NCBI GenBank assembly: GCA_017983795.1
Contig: JAGOAS010000014.1
Location: 1-64,000 of the forward strand
DNA from: Piscinibacter sp.
Lineage (GTDB): Bacteria > Pseudomonadota > Gammaproteobacteria > Burkholderiales > Burkholderiaceae_C
Direction of reading: 5' to 3'
Length of the DNA stretch: 64,000 nucleotides
Both the position numbers and the translations under genes were made by a program. The notes beneath the pieces were generated by a model. The model saw only the letters and a program-made list of their open reading frames with translations. It had not been told where the DNA came from and searched no databases. Shown here in pieces: positions 61,410-64,000 of this stretch. Within the stretch, counting starts at the first letter, position 1. Each line of letters starts with the position of its first letter.

Positions 61410-62239
61410 ACGACATGACCGAGGCGATCAAGCTGACCGCCGCCGATTTCAAGTCCGACTACAAGCCCATCTGGTGCCCCGGCTGCGGTGACTACACCGT
61501 GCTGGGCTCGATCACCAAGGCGCTGTCCATCATCGGCCGCCCGCCGCACGAGGTGGCGGTGGTCTCGGGCATCGGCTGCAGCTCGCGCATCCCGGCCTAC
61601 ACCACCTGCTACGGCTTCCACGGCGTGCACGGCCGCGCGCTGGCCGCCGGCACCGGGCTGAAGGCCGCGCGGCCCGACCTGACGGTGGTCGTCACCGGCG
61701 GCGACGGCGACGGCTACTCGATCGGCGGCAACCACTTCATGCACGCCTGCCGGCGCAACCTGGACCTGACCTACATCGTCATGGACAACCACGTCTATGG
61801 CATGACCAAGGGCCAGGCCAGCCCGACCACCGAACCCGACTGGGACAACAAGCTCTCGCCCGGCGGCACCGGCATCCGCTCGTTCCACCCGCTGGTGATC
61901 GCGCTGGCGGCCGGCGCCAACTTCGTCGCGCGCGCCTTCTCCGGCGACCCCAACGGCACCGCCGACATCATCGCGCAGGCGATCCGCCACCCGGGCTTCT
62001 CGTTCGTCGAGATCCTCAGCCCCTGCGTGACCTTCCGCCCCGAGCAGCGTGGCTGGAAAGACCAGGTGCACGCCGCATCGGTGCCCGAGACCGACGACCC
62101 CGCGCGCGCCGCGCGGCGCATCATGACCGACGACGGCTTCAACATCGGCGTGCTCTACGCCGGCAGCCGCACGCCCTACGCGAAGACACCGGCCGCCAGC
62201 GCCACGCTGGCGCAGATCGAAGAGGAGTTCGCGCTGTGA
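61406..62239 (+). CDS. korB: 2-Oxoacid (2-oxoglutarate):ferredoxin oxidoreductase, beta subunit
   Basis: 277 residues: WCPGCGDYTVLGSI near residue 24 and the TPP motif VTGGDGDGYSIGGNHF near 92, then MDNHVYGMTKGQASPTT near 122. The Fe-S ligand in GIGCSSRIP near 53 is present. Coupled to korA by ATGA and to the ferritin-like gene by GTGA. Feeds electrons to Fdx encoded by the divergent bcr operon. Confidence 0.92.
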   Translation: MNDMTEAIKLTAADFKSDYKPIWCPGCGDYTVLGSITKALSIIGRPPHEVAVVSGIGCSSRIPAYTTCYGFHGVHGRALAAGTGLKAARPDLTVVVTGGDGDGYSIGGNHFMHACRRNLDLTYIVMDNHVYGMTKGQASPTTEPDWDNKLSPGGTGIRSFHPLVIALAAGANFVARAFSGDPNGTADIIAQAIRHPGFSFVEILSPCVTFRPEQRGWKDQVHAASVPETDDPARAARRIMTDDGFNIGVLYAGSRTPYAKTPAASATLAQIEEEFAL

Positions 62240-62775
62240 ACCGCCCACGCTTCACCGGTGCGCAAAGCGCGCCGCGCTCGCTGAACGAACTGATGGGCCA
62301 GGCGCTCACGATGGAGCGCGAGGCCGTGGCCCGCTACACCGAGCTGGCCGACATGATGGAGACGCACAACAACCTCGACGTGGCGGCGCTGTTCCGCAAG
62401 ATGGCGGGCTACGAGCAGCTGCACGTCAACCAGATCCTGGCCGACATGGGCTGGGCCGAAGACGTGGTGGTGCCGCGCCAGAGCGGCGTGTGGGGCACGC
62501 CCGAATCGCCCGAGGTGGTGCCCATCGAGGAGATGCACTACCTGATGCACCCCTGGCACGCGCTGCAGCTGGCGCTCTCGGCCGAGCAGCGCGCCGAGGC
62601 CTTCTTCGCCGAGCTGGCCGGCACCGCCGCCACCGAAGCGGTGCGCAAGGCCGCCGAGGAGATGCGCCAGGAAGAGGCCGAGCACGTGGCGCTGGTGCGC
62701 GAGTGGCTGGCCAAGGTGCCGCAGCCCGACGGCGACTGGTCGGTCGACCCGGATCCGCCGCGCTACATCGACTGA
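62236..62775 (+). CDS. Ferritin-like (rubrerythrin-type) diiron protein
   Basis: 179 residues, four-helix ferritin-like fold with candidate iron ligands E27/E29, E60-x-x-H63, E117 and E147-x-x-H150. The arrangement is the same as in residues 70-200 of the CoA-ligase fusion at 26481-28625. No rubredoxin domain is present. GTG start overlaps the korB stop, so it is co-translated with the ferredoxin reductase. A role in protecting oxygen-sensitive ferredoxin enzymes from peroxide or oxygen is inferred. Confidence 0.82.
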   Translation: MNRPRFTGAQSAPRSLNELMGQALTMEREAVARYTELADMMETHNNLDVAALFRKMAGYEQLHVNQILADMGWAEDVVVPRQSGVWGTPESPEVVPIEEMHYLMHPWHALQLALSAEQRAEAFFAELAGTAATEAVRKAAEEMRQEEAEHVALVREWLAKVPQPDGDWSVDPDPPRYID

Positions 62776-62787
62776 CGCAGCGAGGCA

Positions 62788-63201
62788 ATGGCCATGACCC
62801 TGCAGACCCTGCTGCCCGACGGCTGGAAGGCCCCGATCGGCTACGCCAACGGCATCGTCGCGCCCGTCGGTGCGCGCATCGTGTTCGTCGCCGGACAGGT
62901 GGGCTGGAACGCGCAGCAGATCTTCGAGAGCGAGGAGCTGGCGCCGCAGTTCGAGCAGGCGCTGCGCAACGTGCTGACGGTGCTGGCGCAGGCCGGCGGC
63001 CGGCCCGAGCACATCTGCCGCATGACGGCCTACTGCTGCGACAAGCCCGGCTACCTGGCGGTGCGCAAGCAGCTCGGCGCGGTATGGCGGCAGCTGATGG
63101 GCAGCCACTACCCTGCGATGAGCATGATCTTCGTCTCCGACCTGCTCGACCACCCCGGCAAGATCGAACTCGAAGCCACCGCCGCCGTGCCCGCGGCCTG
63201 A
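62788..63201 (+). CDS. Rid (YjgF/YER057c/UK114) family protein lacking the catalytic arginine
   Basis: 137 residues with the Rid trimer fold: FVAGQVGWNAQQ near 32, FEQALRNVLTVLAQAGG near 54 and the C-terminal SHYPAMSMIFVSDLLDHPGKIELEA. In RidA the segment reads YPARS and that arginine binds the substrate carboxylate; here it is methionine (YPAMS). So imine hydrolysis as in RidA is unlikely and another ligand or activity is expected. Rid proteins also accompany aminobenzoate and other aromatic pathways. Twelve bases after the ferritin-like gene. Confidence 0.82.
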   Translation: MAMTLQTLLPDGWKAPIGYANGIVAPVGARIVFVAGQVGWNAQQIFESEELAPQFEQALRNVLTVLAQAGGRPEHICRMTAYCCDKPGYLAVRKQLGAVWRQLMGSHYPAMSMIFVSDLLDHPGKIELEATAAVPAA

Positions 63202-63216
63202 GGAGCCGAGAGGCGC

Positions 63217-63942
63217 ATGGCCACCCCGCCCCACGCCGACGACGCCCTGCTCAGCGGCCGCGCGCTGCATGCCTGGTACGGCTCCAGCCATGTGCTGCAC
63301 GGCGTGGACATCGCCATCGGCCGCGGCGAGACGCTCGGCCTGCTGGGCCGCAACGGCATGGGCAAGAGCACGCTGATCCGCACGCTGCTGGGCCATGTGG
63401 CGCGGCGCGACGGCAGCATCCGCATCGCCGGCGCCGACCTGTCGCGCGCGCGGCCGCACGAGGTGGCGCGGCGCGGCGTGGCCTACGTGCCCGAGGGGCG
63501 CGGCGTCTTCGCCAACCTGAGCGTGCGCGAAAACCTGGTGATGGCCGCGCGGCCGTCGCAGCACAGCCGCGGCTGGGGGCTGGAGCGCGTGCTGCAGACC
63601 TTTCCGCGCCTGGCCGAGCGGCTGCACCACCTGGGCGGCCAGCTCTCCGGCGGCGAACAGCAGATGGTGGCCATCGGCCGCGCGCTGATGACCAACCCGG
63701 CGCTGATCCTGCTCGACGAAGCCACCGAAGGCCTGGCGCCCAGGATCGCCGCGCTGATCTGGGACGTGATCACGCAGATCCGCAGCGACGGCATCGCCAC
63801 GCTGATCGTCGATCGCAACTACCGCCAGGTGAGCGAACACGCCGACCGCCTGCTGGTACTGCAGAAGGGCCAGGTCGTGCTCGCCGGCAGCGCCGCCGAG
63901 TTGCGCCACGGGCCCGAACTGGCCCGCTACCTGGGCCTCTGA
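63217..63942 (+). CDS. LivF-type ABC transporter ATP-binding protein
   Basis: 241 residues: Walker A GRNGMGKST near residue 45, signature LSGGEQQM near 146, Walker B LILLDEATEGLAP near 165 and YVPEGRGVF near 90, the last two being typical of branched-chain amino acid/aromatic acid (LivF, HbaG-like) ATPases. Sixteen bases after the Rid gene and same strand as korAB. The partner LivG, LivH, LivM and binding protein would lie beyond the window. Substrate probably an aromatic acid given context, unproven. Confidence 0.85.
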   Translation: MATPPHADDALLSGRALHAWYGSSHVLHGVDIAIGRGETLGLLGRNGMGKSTLIRTLLGHVARRDGSIRIAGADLSRARPHEVARRGVAYVPEGRGVFANLSVRENLVMAARPSQHSRGWGLERVLQTFPRLAERLHHLGGQLSGGEQQMVAIGRALMTNPALILLDEATEGLAPRIAALIWDVITQIRSDGIATLIVDRNYRQVSEHADRLLVLQKGQVVLAGSAAELRHGPELARYLGL

Positions 63943-63959
63943 CCCTCTTCGAGCCAGCC

Positions 63960-64000
63960 ATGAACGCAGCCGACAACGACACCACCGACCCCGGCGTGAG
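63960..64000 (+). CDS. Start of a further gene, cut by the window end
   Basis: An ATG at 63960, 18 bases after the LivF-type stop, opens a frame of 13 visible codons (MNAADNDTTDPGV). Too short to identify; likely another transport component of the same operon. Confidence 0.45.
   Translation, partial: MNAADNDTTDPGV

Overview
The window is about 70% GC and gene-dense, with translationally coupled (ATGA/GTGA) operons and almost no non-coding DNA. Gene content points to a facultatively anaerobic, probably denitrifying betaproteobacterium. The ATP-dependent benzoyl-CoA reductase has the Thauera-type order had-oah-dch-bcrCBAD-fdx. Two copies of a GC-rich dispersed repeat resemble those I remember from Comamonadaceae/Rubrivivax-like genomes, so Burkholderiales is my best guess; genus is not determined. 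No rRNA, tRNA, CRISPR array or insertion sequence was seen, and no gene-free stretch exceeds about 190 bases.

Layout. (1) 0.1-2.8 kb: maturation proteins, light chain and two cytochromes c of a TTQ aromatic-amine dehydrogenase; the heavy chain would lie upstream of the window. (2) 2.8-12.1 kb: a DUF1329/DUF1302/RND-exporter/BNR-repeat envelope cluster with an AraC regulator and an acyl-CoA ligase. (3) 12.2-14.7 kb: two small membrane proteins and a copper-handling trio. (4) 14.8-19.9 kb: badI-rrf2-GNAT diverging from DUF2249 and an NnrS-like membrane protein, then hemerythrin and a tandem GNAT. (5) 19.9-34.9 kb: one apparent operon of 12 genes on the minus strand, hcrC-hcrA-hcrB-nfnAB fusion-ferritin/CoA-ligase fusion-badK-like-badH-enoyl-CoA hydratase-acyl-CoA dehydrogenase-TRAP transporter. 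(6) 35.1-51.4 kb: phenylacetate module. This holds a LysR, then thioesterase-padBCD-CoA ligase on the plus strand, a small nucleotidyltransferase (toxin-antitoxin-like) insert, and, converging, padE-padHF-padG-padI-dctPQM on the minus strand with a second paralogous LysR. (7) 51.4-59.5 kb: fdx-bcrDABC-dch-oah-had. (8) 59.6-64 kb, divergent: korAB, a ferritin-like protein, a Rid protein, a LivF-type ATPase and the start of one more gene.

How it works together (inference from families and context). Phenylethylamine or tyramine oxidation would give arylacetaldehydes and then arylacetates. Phenylacetate is activated by the PaaK-type ligase and alpha-oxidised by PadBCD to phenylglyoxylate, then decarboxylated by PadEGHI to benzoyl-CoA. 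4-Hydroxybenzoyl-CoA is dehydroxylated by HcrABC, and cyclohexane carboxylates enter through the Ali/Bad-type enzymes. Benzoyl-CoA is reduced by BcrABCD with ferredoxin recharged by KorAB and possibly by the fused NfnAB, then processed by Dch, Had and Oah.

Most notable observations. A 14-bp palindrome GGTA-N6-TACC recurs in five promoter regions, including that of a cysteine-free Rrf2 regulator, and is probably its operator. A rubrerythrin-like diiron domain is fused to an aromatic/alicyclic CoA ligase. NfnA-NfnB and PadH-PadF are each fused. Two paralogous LysR genes keep the same divergent operator.
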